Positions 36,101 through 48,400 are shown, counted from the first letter of the stretch. The stretch is 64,000 bases of DNA from Phalacrocorax aristotelis (GCF_949628215.1 NC_134276.1:132556125-132620124); one strand, 5' to 3'. Numbers and translations are program-made. The notes: generated from the sequence alone by a model not told the origin.

Positions 36101-39100
36101 TATTCTAGTTAGGCAATTTGTTTCTCTCCACAGGACTGCCTGAGCATCAGCAAAGAACTGTCACCAAAACCTTGGAAGAGGCAGTGTTATGCTTAGTCAC
36201 CACTTCATCCCAGCCCTCCTCTAACTTGCAGGTACCAGGGGAAAATCTGTCTTTTCCTCATTTGCTGCACTTACAATTACTGCACCATGTCATTAGCTTC
36301 AAGCTGGCCAATGTGAGTAGCTACAAGAAACCCCCGTTTAGCCGGGACTTTTCTGGTCTTCAGTTTTGCCATGGAGACCCTGATGCTTGGAATAAGGGAA
36401 ATCTCTGCCACCTCATACAGCTCCTGCTGCATATCCAGCCAACACAGGGCAACACTAAGCAGAGCCCCAGACCTCATTTGCGGTATGTCACATAAGAAAG
36501 TAATCAGCAAAGCAGAAAAGGGCATTGGAGAGAAACAATTTCAGGCTTAAGTGACTCATCCTGGTGTCACCAATTGGGTCTGAATCAATGTAACGAGACT
36601 GGCACAAGCCTTCACTTGTAGGTGTGTTTAAATATTTCACTCATGTTTTGGTTAATGAACATATTCAACCAAAGTTGCATGCATTCACAGTGCACCAGCC
36701 TGGCTAGATTTATTCCCCTGACACTAGCAGAGGACACCCACTGCTGACTGCCTCTTGGTTTAGGAAGGGTTCAAAAAGCTCCTACTTTCTGGGTCACTTT
36801 ACTCAGATGGTACTGAGGGAATCACAATACCTGTCCAAGCATCCTTCCTTAGGCAAACTAACTGGGAAGCCAACCATCTCTTCAGCCAGGGCAGGCTGTA
36901 ATGCAGATTTGACCAATGCATACTGTAGACATCACACTATGTTCCCCTGACATTCAGAAAATGAGTCACCCCAGGCTTGTTTGCTTGCTTGTTTGTTGAA
37001 CCCTCGCGGTATGTCCAACTGCTGATGAAGTCTGGGCTTCAAACTAGACTGGCTGCCCTAGAGCATCTCCTCTCCTGCCACTGGAGCCACAGAGATGCAG
37101 GACAGGTCCCTGGAGCAGAGACTGGCATTCATTTCCCTGCCAGATCCCTTGTGGGGATTGATCTGAAGTTGAAGATGGTTTTGCTTGTATTCTGGTCACT
37201 CCCAGAGAAAGCTGGGCTTTGGATCAATGTGGAATGCGTCATTGAATGGCCTATTATTCACTGAGTGCAATGTGCACTCAGAGACACAGCAGCCTCAATA
37301 AAGGTTCAATTCTGCCTCCAAGGATCAAAGCAGGAATGAACCAAGGGAACTACTCAACTCCTTTACATGACACCGAAATGAGTGGGTGCTTGTTTCAGGG
37401 AAATTCTTCATGGCAGTTTCAAGTTGTATGTTGCTCCTAATTAAATGGCCATCTACACAGCCACATCCCTTTAGCAGGGTGCAGAGATACCTTTAACTTA
37501 AGCTGTCCATCCCCTCTGCACCGAGGCTTACACTTGAGTTAACACAGCACATCCATGCTGCCGTGCCCAGTCCACACCATCGCCCTGAGGAGCACGTTGA
37601 TGCCCTCAACTCCACAGGTTCTTTCCCACCACTACCCTCACGCCCACAGCATCGAGCCAGCTCTCTCTCAGAGTGCGCTGTGAAGGCACACAAAGTGGCG
37701 ACAGCCAACAGGACAGGCTCAGGGAAGAGGGCAGAGTCAGAGCACATGGAGTCCTAACTTACAACCCCAACTCTGAAAAAGCTCCTTGCACAGGGGAGGC
37801 AAACGAGCGCTCCAGCTCACTGCCAAATCCCTGCATTGACAGGCGCTTCCAGCTGACAGTTGCTTGATTTCTTTTTTTTCATAATGGGATAATTTATTGC
37901 AGGTTATAGAAGGCACTCAGCTGGAGGGAATCCCAGCTTTGGGAGATGTTTTCATAATGTTTTTCTGAAGTACTCTCTTTCCCAGGAAATCACATTGGTC
38001 AGCAATACCTCATGGTTGTTTTTGACCACTTGGGGTGATTTTCATGGGTCTTGATGTGGTCATATAATTTTTAGGTGTTCTTCTTTAAATGATTGCATCT
38101 ATTCCTCCCATCTCTGCTGTCCTCATTCAGCATGCAGCTCCCCATTCTAGCTCCCTGTTGGAGAACAGGATGCTGAAGAAATATTAGGGAAGGAGGCAAG
38201 GCCGGAGACCGGGAAGGGAGGAGGATGCTGGGGAAGGAGGCATGGCTGGGACCAGGCTAGCACGGTGGGAAGTCAACATGGACAGGTGGGCAAGAGTGAT
38301 ATAGTGGGGAGTGGTGATGGGAAGGGACTAGACCAGGGATTCAGTGTTTCAGGAAGCCAGAAGTTAAAGGGGCAGCTTGTGGAGCTTCTCCTGTGAGGCA
38401 GAGAGCAAGTCCTGGTGAAGAAAGGGAACGTTTGACTGAGGGCCTGCAGCCTCAGCCTCTCCTGAGAGGGCACAGGAAGAAAAGCATCTGATGACAGAGA
38501 ATTCAGCAGGAAGGGCTGAAGCTCTGGCTGGAAGCAGATGAGGTTTGTGCTAGACCTTTCAATGCACCAATGAGTACATGAGTCTGTAATTTCAGCACAG
38601 TGAGAATCTGTCGCCTCCTCAGTCAAGTCCGGCCAGCCTGCCCCACCCCAGTGCCACCATATGCAGTTGCCTGGGGAGGATCAGCCAGGGAGGCAGGTAA
38701 CCCGCCACCTAAAGCAACAGGGGTGAGGGACTCCCTCCTTCCACACTCGGCACAGGGGCAGAAGAGATGCCATTCAGCCTCTCACCTCTGCATGCCCTGG
38801 GACAGCCACTGCAGGCATGTGTCTGCCCTCCACTGGGCCTGTGGCCATCTCCAGCCCACAAAGATCCTGTCCAGGGTGCAGGGTGCTATGTGGAGGGGTC
38901 TGGCCCTGTGGCAGGAGGTGGTCCTGGGTCCTTCCAGTTGGAAGAGACCCCAGGACAGAGTCTGAAGTCAGGTCAGGGCTGGAGAGCCTGCTCCTTCCTC
39001 CAACAGTAAAGCAGTGGAGCAGGGATACCTCCAGTGCCCGAAGGACTCAGACAGTGAGCAGGCAGAGGGAGTAGTGGGCAAGGACCTTCCCCAGCACCCA

Positions 39101-39780
39101 GAAATCCTCCTACCATTGCCAGGGAGTGGCCCTTCAGAGTGGCCACTGTGTCTGGTGCTGCTCTCCAGCACCCCTTCTGTGTCTGCCCCAGCACCAGTTG
39201 CCGCCAGAGCTGGCAAAGTGGGGGAGTTGCAGGAGACAAGGATGCTTAATTACAGAGCAGCCCTGGAAACCAGCAACAGCAGCAGCACTGTGGCCAGGAG
39301 GGGAGGCAGCAGGGCTGTAAATAGAAATTGCGGAGGCAGCCGCGGGGAGCAGAGTGAGGGAGGCTTCTGCGCCTGCATCGCTCCTCTCCCTCCCTTCCCT
39401 TCAGTTTCTCTCACCTCTCCTGGCCACCCTGGCTCCCAGCGCAAATTGGCATGTGACAAGCAGCCCCTAAGTGTGGCTGGGAGGCAGCAGCTCCAGAGGC
39501 AGCACAACTGCTCTGGATGGAGAAGTGGTTCTGCAAGGCCTCTTCCACCAGGGAAATGCGTGAGGAGGGTCACAGAGCCTCTTTGGTCAGCAAGGAGTCC
39601 AAGGCAAGATGGACACAGGGCCATATCGCCCCGTTTACCCCCCCCAGAGGAGGCTGTGGGATGCCAGATGTCTGAGACCCTGTCCCACAGGGTCTGCCCC
39701 TGCTGAGGTCCCTCTCATCATTCCCTGACATCTCCATTATGGCCTCTTCCACAGCAGCAAGAGCTCTGCTTTCAAGTATT
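33130..39780. other. Intergenic region, no gene recognised
   Basis: Contains a 270-codon minus-strand open frame (33222-34034) without recognisable domains, a pair of diverged local repeats (34690-34775 and 35735-35835) and G-rich sequence at 38.2-39.7 kb with chance open frames. No conserved gene seen. Confidence 0.5.
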
Positions 39781-39879
39781 TTGCAAAGGTTTATTTAAAA
39801 ATGTTGAAACTAACATCCCACAAGAATTGAATATTTCACCACGAGGAGAAGAGAAATCCTACAAAAATATATATCACAG

Positions 39880-40140
39880 CGCACAAGGGCAGGGGAGGGG
39901 GAAGAGCGAGACTGAGCAGGAAGCAGGAGGGAGGATGGAGGGGAGGACGGAGCCGTGGCAGAACGAGACTGAGTGGCAAAGGGAGAACAAGAGAGGATTT
40001 GGGAGAGTGAAACAGCAGGAGGGGAGAGATAACCAGGAGGGAGACCATGGTACAGGACGGGGGTGGGAAGTGGGAAAACAGTGGGAGAATGAAAACAACA
40101 GGAAAAAAGGAGTAGAGACCCAGCAGTCAGTGAAGGAAGG
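39880..40140 (+). repeat. Polypurine-rich tract
   Basis: About 260 bases made predominantly of A and G on the plus strand (motifs such as GGAGGGAGGATGGAGGGGAGG). It is not a simple tandem array. Low complexity explains the open frames found across it. Confidence 0.7.
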
Positions 40141-40299
40141 GGGCCCCCCTCTATGGTCTTGCCAAGGTAGGGCCAGGACTACAGTGAGACATCAGCGGGG
40201 GTGCAATCAGGGAGCTGGAGTTTGGCCCAGGGCTTTTGTGCTGCAGGACTCAGCTCTAAGGCTGTGCCATAGACATGGTTTGTCAGAGTGAAAAAAGAA

Positions 40300-42150
40300 A
40301 ACCACAGTTTAATTCAGAACAGTCTGAAGGTGATTTGAGAACTTGTGGGGAATGAACAAACCGCTCCTTTCCAAGCATTTTTCCTTATCAGGAAAGGGAG
40401 TGGGGAATGAAGGGACCAGATTTGCAAGGGCACTTAGGTGCCATTGAGGAAGAGGTAGATAGCCCTCTCTGAAGATGTGGAATGCTTGACTGGATGTGAA
40501 TCCTTGGGAATGGACCGGAGGAGTGGTGTGGAAGCACATGCTGGGGGTGTGCTCCCCTGCCTACCAGTCACAACTGACTAGATGGGAAAGCCCAAGTAGG
40601 ATTTGTGGGCCATTGTGGTTATGCCACTCTGCTGGGTAAACAAAGGGAGACTCCAGTTCCTGCTCCAAAACTATACAGGGCAGAAGGGAGAGATTCTTCC
40701 CCAGACCTTCCCTCCTTCCCACTGCACTCACAGAGAGACCACCCTTGCGTTAACAAAGCCAGGACCCTCCAGGACCTCAGCAGAGACACTGTTCCTTCAG
40801 CTCACCCAACCCATCCAGACATTTCCTTTAATTGCACAGAAACGTTGGGCAGGCTCAGCCCAAGGCTATGAACATTTTCAGTCGGTTTCCCCACATACCT
40901 TTCTCTGTGTAAAATTTCCACTGGAAAAAAATTAATCCAAATCTTTCTCCTCCAGTCATCTAGAAGACAGGGAAACCTGATGGGCTGTGACTGAGAAGGG
41001 TCAGGCCTCTGCCCTGGCTTGGTACTTGGTGCTGTCAGCCTGTCTGTGTGTGCATCTCACAGAATGAGCTTGGGCCAGGGAAGAGACTGCAGGCATGCCC
41101 TGGCTTCAGTCTGCATGGGGCAAGATTGTTCATAAGGCTCCAGCCATAGAGAAAACAGATCCAGTGGGATTATTTATTGACTGGGAGAAACTTGTATGTC
41201 CACGTGTGTTTTGAATGTTTTTTTTCCAGGGACAAAATGTAGCAATGAAAGTTTGGGCAGGACAATGAAGGTGTTTCCCATATCTAACCTGTTTTGTGAG
41301 AGAGAGTGAATGACTGTAATAAAAACATATTTGGCTAGAAAAATTCATCTTGGAAAAGATGTCCAGCATATCCAAGCTCCTGTCATTGTACGAGCTTTCT
41401 CTGCTGCATTCCTCAACCTCCCCCTTACCACAGCATCCGTGAAAGGTTTCACTCCCTGGAGATACTTTTAACAGAAATAGAAACAGAGTAAAGGGAGGGG
41501 AAAAAACCAAAACACTGAAGTCTGATTTGTTTGCAGAGTTTACAAAAGCCTGGCCAGCAGAGCGCAGGGCTTCCCTGTATCAAGTGTTTGAAAATTTTTT
41601 CACTAGGCCTCCTGCAATGCCCTGCCACTTTCTTACAGACCTTCCCTCCATGCAGCATGTGGAAAGGGGAAGTCCAAGGACAGCCCTTGAAGTGGTAGAG
41701 TCTAAACTCTGGCCCAGTTTCAACAAGCGCTATTGATCAAAGAGCAATCTAATTAATCTGGTCTGGAAGATTACTTAAGCCAGTTCAAGGCATTATATTG
41801 CAAACTGCCAGTAATAAGCAGTGCAGCCTTTTGCAGGCTGCGTGCAGATGGCATTCTCCAGCACTGATGTGCCAGTGAGAGGGAGAACAGCCCTGAGCTG
41901 CCTTCAGCTGGTGTGGGCAGTGGTGAGCGGGGTGGTGGGCAGGACCAGCTGTCTGCCCCCTTCTCCGTCCATCCGTAGCTTGAATGTCGACCAAAGCCTT
42001 GAACAGAGCCTGAATAAGGAAAAGGTTCAGTAATAGATCGATCTGCAGTAAAGCAATAATATCCCCTGCTATAAGCGGAGACTCAACCTGTGCTTAGATT
42101 AGAGACCTCTAGAGTCCTTTTCTACCTACATCTTTCAGCCATTCTGTGTT
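40300..42150. other. Intergenic region downstream of PIANP
   Basis: No gene recognised. Reversed AATAAA hexamers (plus TTTATT) occur at 39790 and 41173, which are alternative distal poly(A) signals for minus-strand PIANP transcripts. Confidence 0.4.
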
Positions 42151-42167
42151 TTTAACAAGCCAGTAAT

Positions 42168-42173
42168 TTTATT
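42168..42173 (-). terminator. Candidate PIANP poly(A) signal AATAAA
   Basis: The nearest AATAAA on the minus strand after the PIANP stop codon that I found, giving a 3' UTR of about 1.8 kb. Further hexamers at 41173-41178 and 39790-39795 are alternatives. No transcript evidence. Confidence 0.35.
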
Positions 42174-43005
42174 TGACCTGTCGTTTTCTCCAAATCTCTA
42201 CTGTTCTTTGCGAAGCTTGTTGCAATTTACACTCTCATTTAAATGTCCTTCACAGTGAGTCAGATGGGGCTGAGATCACCTAATAGTTCAGCTGGGTAAA
42301 TGGGCAGAACGAGGCCTCTTATGAAACTCCCTGTGCTTTGTCCTATAAAGAACAGGCTTTTACTGCAGAGATAAAGGATGAAAGGGCCATTTCCTTTTCT
42401 TCAAGATGACTTTTGTCGGAGACCTTGTATGGTGTTTAGAGCCTTCAAATTGTGGGTGAGTTTCGTGTCTCTGGCCACATCAGTCCAGTAGCTGAAGGTG
42501 TTTGTACAGTATAGGGGCAACCTTACCTAAATCTGCATCATTTCAGCTCAGTGGCTGTCAATGTGGGATCTGGGAATTACTTTGAAGTATGTTGCTTAAG
42601 CAAGCAATTTGCACCGATACCTCTGCCATTGGTTTTGGTCCCCAACCAGCTGGGGCAATACACTTATGAAGGTTGGCACCCCAGATATCCTGTCTCTCAT
42701 GCTCTTGGTGAACAGTGCCTCATGGGTCACCTTGCATTCCAGGAAAGACCTACCAGCAGTACATGGCAACCCTCCAAATGCTCCCAAAGTCTACTCTAAA
42801 TTGCTCTTTGTCATCCCAGGCACAGAGAGTCACAGTTGTTGCCTGTGGCATGAGTGTCTGAAAACAGTTCCCTCCCTCAGCCCAGTGAAACTCAGGTTCC
42901 TTGTGCCCAGCTACATCTGCATGCCATATTTTAGTTGCTTCGGCAGTATCCCAATGTACGGGACACTTGGTAAATTACATGATGGGCAGAGGGCTTCATC
43001 TCAGA

Positions 43006-43047
43006 TTTTCTGAAGAACATCACCATAGACTGATGTTCTTCAGAAAA
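43006..43047. other. Perfect 17-bp inverted repeat (hairpin)
   Basis: TTTTCTGAAGAACATCA (43006-43022) is the exact reverse complement of 43031-43047, separated by an 8-base loop. It lies about 0.9 kb into the presumed PIANP 3' UTR. The stem is shorter than a usual microRNA precursor. Confidence 0.9.
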
Positions 43048-43963
43048 AACCTTGCTGAAGGAGACCAAGGGGGTGGAGGGGGAAAGCAAGAAGGCTTCCA
43101 AGAGATCGAAACATTCGGAAGGCTAAAGAAACCTTTTCCAACTTTAGCTGGCAAGAGAAGTAGTGGGGGGAGGAACTGAGAGAAAAAAATTGGGATGGAG
43201 AGATGAAGAAACATACAAGCTGAAGAGAAGAAACAGAGGAGTGTTAGGCAGAAAGCAAATGGAAAGATGTGAATATGTTCCGTCTGGGGGGGGAGGTAAT
43301 GTTTCCTTCAAGGAAATGGGTTGAGGGGCCCAGGTGCTGTGTGACCCTCTTCTGCCCAAGCTTCACCCACCCTTGGGACCCTCAGGAGGGCCAAGGCCTC
43401 AGGACAGAAGAACCTGCCACAACCTGAGTCCCGGCTCAGGGGAGACTGAGCCCCGGAGGGCAATCCTGCAGCCACTGAACTCCAGACGTTCACTTCAAAG
43501 CACACAACATGGGAAGGGACACACAGAGGGGTTAGGGCCCACGGGCACAGGGGTACGCCTTTCCACCTTGCCTACTCCCAATGTCAGGCATGCACTGGTG
43601 AGAGAGTCGTGGGGATCCAAGTGTGTGTGTGTGTCTGCATGTGTGCTAGGAGAGGGGCTGGGGAGGCCAAGATTTCACACCACCACCAGCTGTCTTCCCT
43701 CCCACTATCCTGCTCTCTCATCACCATGTTCTGCGTGGGTGGGGGAGTCCCCAACCTTCCCCCAGCAGGAGGCTAAGGAGGCCAAGGAGGCCCAGCTCAT
43801 CCATTTGCCCAGGCACATCCTGGTGGAGTTAGTTAATAATGATGGTGGTGGGCCGTGGCACAAGGAGGTCGTTTTTTCCTGGGGTAGCAGAGGCGGCGGG
43901 ATTCTGTGCTTGCCGGCTGTGACAGGAGGGTGGGGGGAGCCAGCTCTGCTTCTCCCGTGAGTG

Positions 43964-43985
43964 TCACAGGTTCACCAGTGGGATT
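43964..43985 (-). CDS. PIANP: PIANP terminal coding exon (RIPLVNL, stop)
   Basis: After a pyrimidine-rich acceptor (CCCCCCAG) the sequence A-ATC-CCA-CTG-GTG-AAC-CTG-TGA completes the Arg codon and encodes IPLVNL then stop (43964-43966). This agrees with the end of mammalian PIANP as I recall it. The coding part is 22 nt and the exon continues as 3' UTR. Confidence 0.88.
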
Positions 43986-45429
43986 CTGGGGGGAAAAGGG
44001 AATTGGGAATTAATTACCAACAGGCGCTTACACCACCCCACCACCCCTGCTAAGTGACAGGCACCTTTGCCCTGCCTCAGTCTGCCTGTCCCCCTGTCCC
44101 CCACCACCCCCTCCTGCTCCAGCTCACCAGCCACTCACCGGTTGAGCTGGAAGGCTGTGCTCTTCCCATGGCCTCCCAGTTTCTCCACACCCTCCTGGCC
44201 TGGCCTGGAATCCTCTGCTTCGGACGTGGGGGCCAGGGAGTCACCGTAGGGCCCCAGGATGCTGACGGTGGTGGGGGAGAGGTCCGTGAGGGGCTGCTGG
44301 CTCTCCTGCTGCCTCCCACCACTCTGCTGCCCCGAGTGACGCCGGCGTTTCTGATTACGGTCCCAGCTTTGGAGAGAGACAAGGAGTGAGACAACGAGTG
44401 CCTCTTCAGGCAAGCCCCAGCCCGTGATGACAGAGAGGAAGGTTTGTGGGATCCTGCTATGCTCAGCATTAGAGCCCAGCGTGGCCACGTGCCAAACCTC
44501 CCAGGGGCTTCCAGCACCAGATCCACACCCTTGGGACAAATGGGTCCCAAGCCCACAGTCCTCCTGCCCTCCTACTCCCACCTGCAGACACCGGCATGGT
44601 GACAGACTCTATCGGCCCAAACCCCACTCACCAGAACTTGAATATGATCCCGGTGGCAACCAGGACAATGATGATGGAGATGGTGATGGTGACATACAGC
44701 TGGGGGTCCACACCTGCGAGACAGAGGGGGAGATGGGGGTGTGATAGCCACCCCCACCGGTCCCCGCAGAGTGCAAGGGGAGGTTCCTGCTGGGGCCTTC
44801 GTGAATTTTGCAGAAGGAGCTGCTCCTGCAGGGATGGGGGTGTGAAAGAAGCAAAGGGCAGGTTTACCTTCCCCCCGGGGCCCAAACAAGAAGGGCCGCA
44901 GAGTGGCTGGTGTCTCACGCAGGTTGAGCCCCGCGTTGTGCAGGAGCGAGTGGGAGTTGGGCTGTGCCGTTGCCATCCCGTGCGGCGAGACAAAGGTGTA
45001 TCCCAGTGGTGGAAAGCCTGGGTTGGCCGAGTTGGTGTCCCCTCCGTCCTCATCCGACACCGTGGGGCCCCACACGATGGCCCAGGGGTACTGGGAGGAG
45101 GGCATGCCGTCCTCAAAACCAGAAGGAGTGGCAGGGCGGGTCCCCGCTGCCTGGCGTCTCAGCCGCACGACGTGCCGCAGCTCTCCCCTCCGGTTGGGCA
45201 GGGCCCGCTGGCGCAGCAGGGCAAAGCGAGAATCCCTCTCTGGCAATGAGGTCCTGTCCCAGATGCAAATGGGCCGCGGGGCTGAGGGGCTCCGCCGGGC
45301 GCAAAGAGGCCGAGTGGCTGTTGGCCCCCGAGAGCGAAGAGACCAGACACCAGGAGAAGGGACAGCTGAGACCAGGAGGAGGAGATGCCAAAGCTGCAGG
45401 GAGTGGATGCAGGAGAGGAGTGCAGGCAT
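43964..45429 (-). CDS. PIANP: PIANP, PILR-alpha-associated neural protein; four coding exons
   Basis: Type I membrane glycoprotein of neurons. In mammals it is a ligand of the immune receptor PILR-alpha and binds the sushi domain of GABA-B receptor subunit 1a. Exons (minus): 44868-45429, 44632-44713, 44139-44366, 43964-43985; joined 894 nt, 297 residues plus stop, close to the human length. Visible: signal peptide (LQLWHLLLLVSAVPSPG), a basic R-L-R-R furin-like site at about 89-92, Thr-Pro at 101-102 for O-glycan recognition, the conserved block SSQYPWAIVWGPTVSDEDGG (111-130), ATLRPFLFG before the membrane, a transmembrane helix at about 193-214, then CWDR and a basic stop-transfer KRRR. The start is chosen because it opens directly on the signal peptide. 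Confidence 0.95.
44139..44366 (-). CDS. PIANP: PIANP coding exon 3 (cytoplasmic tail)
   Basis: 228 nt, acceptor CCAAAG. Encodes CWDRNQKRRRHSGQQ ... QESQQPLTDLSP ... STAFQLN and the first two bases of an Arg codon. The donor CCG|GTGAGT itself reads CGG-TGA, so intron retention gives an immediate stop after the same arginine. Confidence 0.93.
44632..44713 (-). CDS. PIANP: PIANP coding exon 2 (transmembrane helix)
   Basis: 82 nt. Acceptor CTCGCAG, then VDPQLYVTITISIIIV and LVATGIIFKF, a single hydrophobic helix that is nearly invariant in the family. Donor is CTG|GTGAGT. The split cysteine codon is completed by exon 3. Confidence 0.95.
44868..45429 (-). CDS. PIANP: PIANP coding exon 1 (signal peptide and ectodomain)
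   Basis: Residues 1-188. The exon probably begins at 45433 or 45430, after acceptor CTGCAG or the following CAG. Donor is AAG|GTAAAC. It includes the furin-like site and the YPWAIVWGPTV block. The frame stays open through the following intron, so a naive open frame runs on to 44572 with a spurious His-rich tail. A few residues upstream, as in the human MESR start, would need an unseen exon. Confidence 0.93.
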
Positions 45430-48400
45430 CCTGCTGCAGGGTAATGGGAGAAAAAGGAGAGAACCTTATCTGAAACGTCCCTCCTGTCAAAAGGCTAAGC
45501 CCAGAGCAGCCCACCACCCACACTCCCGTTATCTTCCCGCATTGCTGGCAAACATGGGAAGCTGTGAACCTACCAGGCACCGGGCCCCATCTCAGAAGCA
45601 ACAGCGTCTTTGCTCAGCGAGGATCCTGTCTCATCTTCTTCACTGGGAACCCAAAGGGAGAGGTGTCAGTGTTCCCTCACACAGCAGTGACTGCTGTCTA
45701 CCTGGAGGCAGTGCGTGCCACCGTGGGCAAGCTCCCGGCCCCAGCGGGCAGGGCAATGTGGTGCCCATGCACCCACACATGCACCCACTCCTGCTCTCAT
45801 GCCTGCGTGCTGTCCTGCACAGATGTGCATCATCACCCCGACCCCAACACCGCACAGAAACACATGCATGAGCATACGCACACAAAAGCAAGGAGCAATC
45901 TCTGGAGCACACGTGCAGAGGCACATGCGCAGCTTCCCTGGGGACTCTCCTGTCTGAGGGCCGAGAGGAGGATTCGGCATCTTTGTTTGCTTATCACTGG
46001 AACAAGTTGGAATCTTAATTCCTGTGTTTATTTATAGTGTAGAGCATGTAATCCATTTATTAAAAAAGAGCCTCTTCATTGTGTGCCAGAGTGACGGAGC
46101 GAGAGGGGAAGCACGCGAGTGATAAACCAAGAAGACTGAGAAAGAGAGAGTGAATCAGCGAGAAAAGTCCAGTCTTACTAAAGAATTTAAAAGCAAAAAT
46201 ATGCCTATCAAATATTTAGTATTTACTTTCCTCTTAGCTAACATGGAATTACCTTCCCACACTACTTGTCCTAGTGTCCTCTGCGCTGCCCCGTCCCGTC
46301 CCTCCCTTTCTCTCCTGTTCCTCCCTTTTCTTTCCCACCTCCCATGGCTGAGCAGCACTAAGCAGCAGCAGTACCATGGAATAAGGGCTGGTCCCCCCGG
46401 CTGGATTTCTGCACTGGTCACACACCACCCTCTGGCATCAGTCTGAGGGTAGCACGGCTGCCCTTCATGCTGTCTGCTCCTTCCCTTGGCTGGGCACAGC
46501 ACAGTGGTGGCCCTCCCCTGGTGAGCTGTTATGTGCCTGACCTGGGATCCTCTCCACAACAAAGACCGCAAGCACACACACACACAAAAAATCATTCAAG
46601 ATATTCAGCTTGCTTCTTCATTGTGAAGGGGAAAGCACGAATGCCGCAACCCACAGTCATGCTCTTCTAATGCTGTTGGGATGGAGGAGCAGGGATGCTT
46701 GGCTGAGGGAGTCAACGCAGAGGCCAGTCCTGCACCTCCAGCCCCGAGCCAGCTGTGTTACACCTCTCAGCTCCCAAGGGGTTACTGCCATCCCCTCCTG
46801 CTCAGCCCATGCCCTGAACTAAAACTGCAGCCCCTCCTGAATGGGAGGCTTCCTCTGGCTGAGGGAAGAGGCCAGTGCTTGCTGTGGTAAAGGGATCACA
46901 TCCCTGATGTACACCTGAGGAGAGGGGCTAGGAGGAAGGGCATCCACAAGTCCGTAGCTCTCTAGCTCCTGCTGCATTAACTGGAGATATTTTTAGTTTC
47001 CTTCTGTTAAATATTTAAACAAAGTTCACAAGAAAAAAAGGAATTGTCAGCTAATGTGCCCTGCCCTTCCCTCTGGGGCAAGATCAGTCTCTGGAGGGAT
47101 CCTGAGATGAAGATGAGGAGAAAAGAGCAGCTATTCTCAGCATTTCTTCACACTTTGCTCCTGAACCTCTAAGCCTTGGAGTGGACTCAGTTTTAAAATG
47201 CAGCTCTGCAGAGAGGCAGCAGAATGGAACAAGTTTCTTCCGAAGCCAGAGCCTGGAGAGATCTTGGCCATCTGGATTATGATCACGATGCTGTGGAAGA
47301 TCATGTCTGGCAACATAAATCTGTGACAGAATTTATTTTGGACTTTGGAAAGGGAGGGAATTCCAAGCATCAGGGACCTCCTTGTGTGAGTTCCTGGGCT
47401 AGAGGGCACACAAACTGCCAGAGTGGTTTCAAGGTGGCCTGGAGTGCCTGGGGCCATGCCTGGGACTCACCATGGGACAGTAGTTCTCTGGGGTGAACAG
47501 CTCTGCTTGTGGCACAGCATTATCAGTTACAGCTCTGGTCTTCAGGGGCTGTGGGCTGTTTTCCATCAGGCGGAAGGAGATGTGGATCTGGACAGTGTCA
47601 TCCCAGGAGTGGAGTTCTCCAGGTGCAGGTAGACCTCAGTGCCAGTGTCACGGGGAAGTGCGGTACGTTAGGGGTGCACATGTGACCAATAGCACTCCTC
47701 CTAACATACATGGCTCTGCTGGAAGAAATGTGCCTGCGTGTAGGTCCAGAGTGTGCTGGGTCACCCAGCTCACTGTGCTCTTCTCACTTGTTGGGATGTG
47801 TTATAATGGAGACCTGTCTGTACTTCTCGGCTGAGATTGTGAGCAACAACACCCCAGACCATGGATTCCCAGGGTCTAAAGCCTGGGAATAAGAAATCCT
47901 ACAGAGCCAAATCCTGAATTGCTTTCACACCTGGTAGTCTGAATTTCAGCCTTATGGAGCAGGTAATGGCTGTAACTGGTGCTGAGGGGAAGGAGTGAGC
48001 CCCAGCACTGGCCTCCTCGTCTACACGTAATGCTCTGGAAGTGACAGCCCGGACATCGGGTGTAAGGCTCTGACCTGAGACACTGCTCTGCACAGGTCCT
48101 GCTGCCAACGGTGAAGAGCAGGTGACTCCCAGTGCCCCTACCTCAAAGGTGGCTCCAGGTGAGTGGAAGAAGGAGGCAATGTCAGTCAGTCTCAGTCAAC
48201 ACATTCTGGTTTGCTGATCATATCATGGCTGGAGACTGAGAGTATCCCCTGCACTAGCACATGCAGGTGTGGTTGTGGAAGAACTGGGAGAAGCACAGAG
48301 GTTTCTCCCATAGAAATGCTGTGAGAGCTAAGGAAGGTTTCAGGTGGAAAAGCCAGCCAGTGAGGGCTGTACTCCACTGTGCACGGAGAGCTCGTGTTCA

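Larger units (their letters stand above)
42150..43963 (-). other. Probable PIANP 3' untranslated region
   Basis: Follows the stop codon in the last coding exon. Contains a perfect 17-bp hairpin at 43006-43047, purine-rich plus-strand stretches at 43050-43300 and a short (GT)n run near 43621. The 208-codon plus-strand open frame at 43334-43960 is antisense and shows no known domain. Confidence 0.4.

Noticed and set aside
39014-39706. 230-codon plus-strand frame near 39 kb
   Set aside because: Low-complexity Ser/Pro/Arg-rich translation, opposing frame equally open on the minus strand, no domain.
44572-44867. Continuation of the PIANP exon 1 frame into a His-rich tail
   Set aside because: It reads through an intron and then the transmembrane exon in the wrong frame; the GT-AG spliced model restores the family sequence.
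44903-45871. 322-codon plus-strand open frame
   Set aside because: Antisense shadow of PIANP coding exon 1, which is clearly the coding strand.
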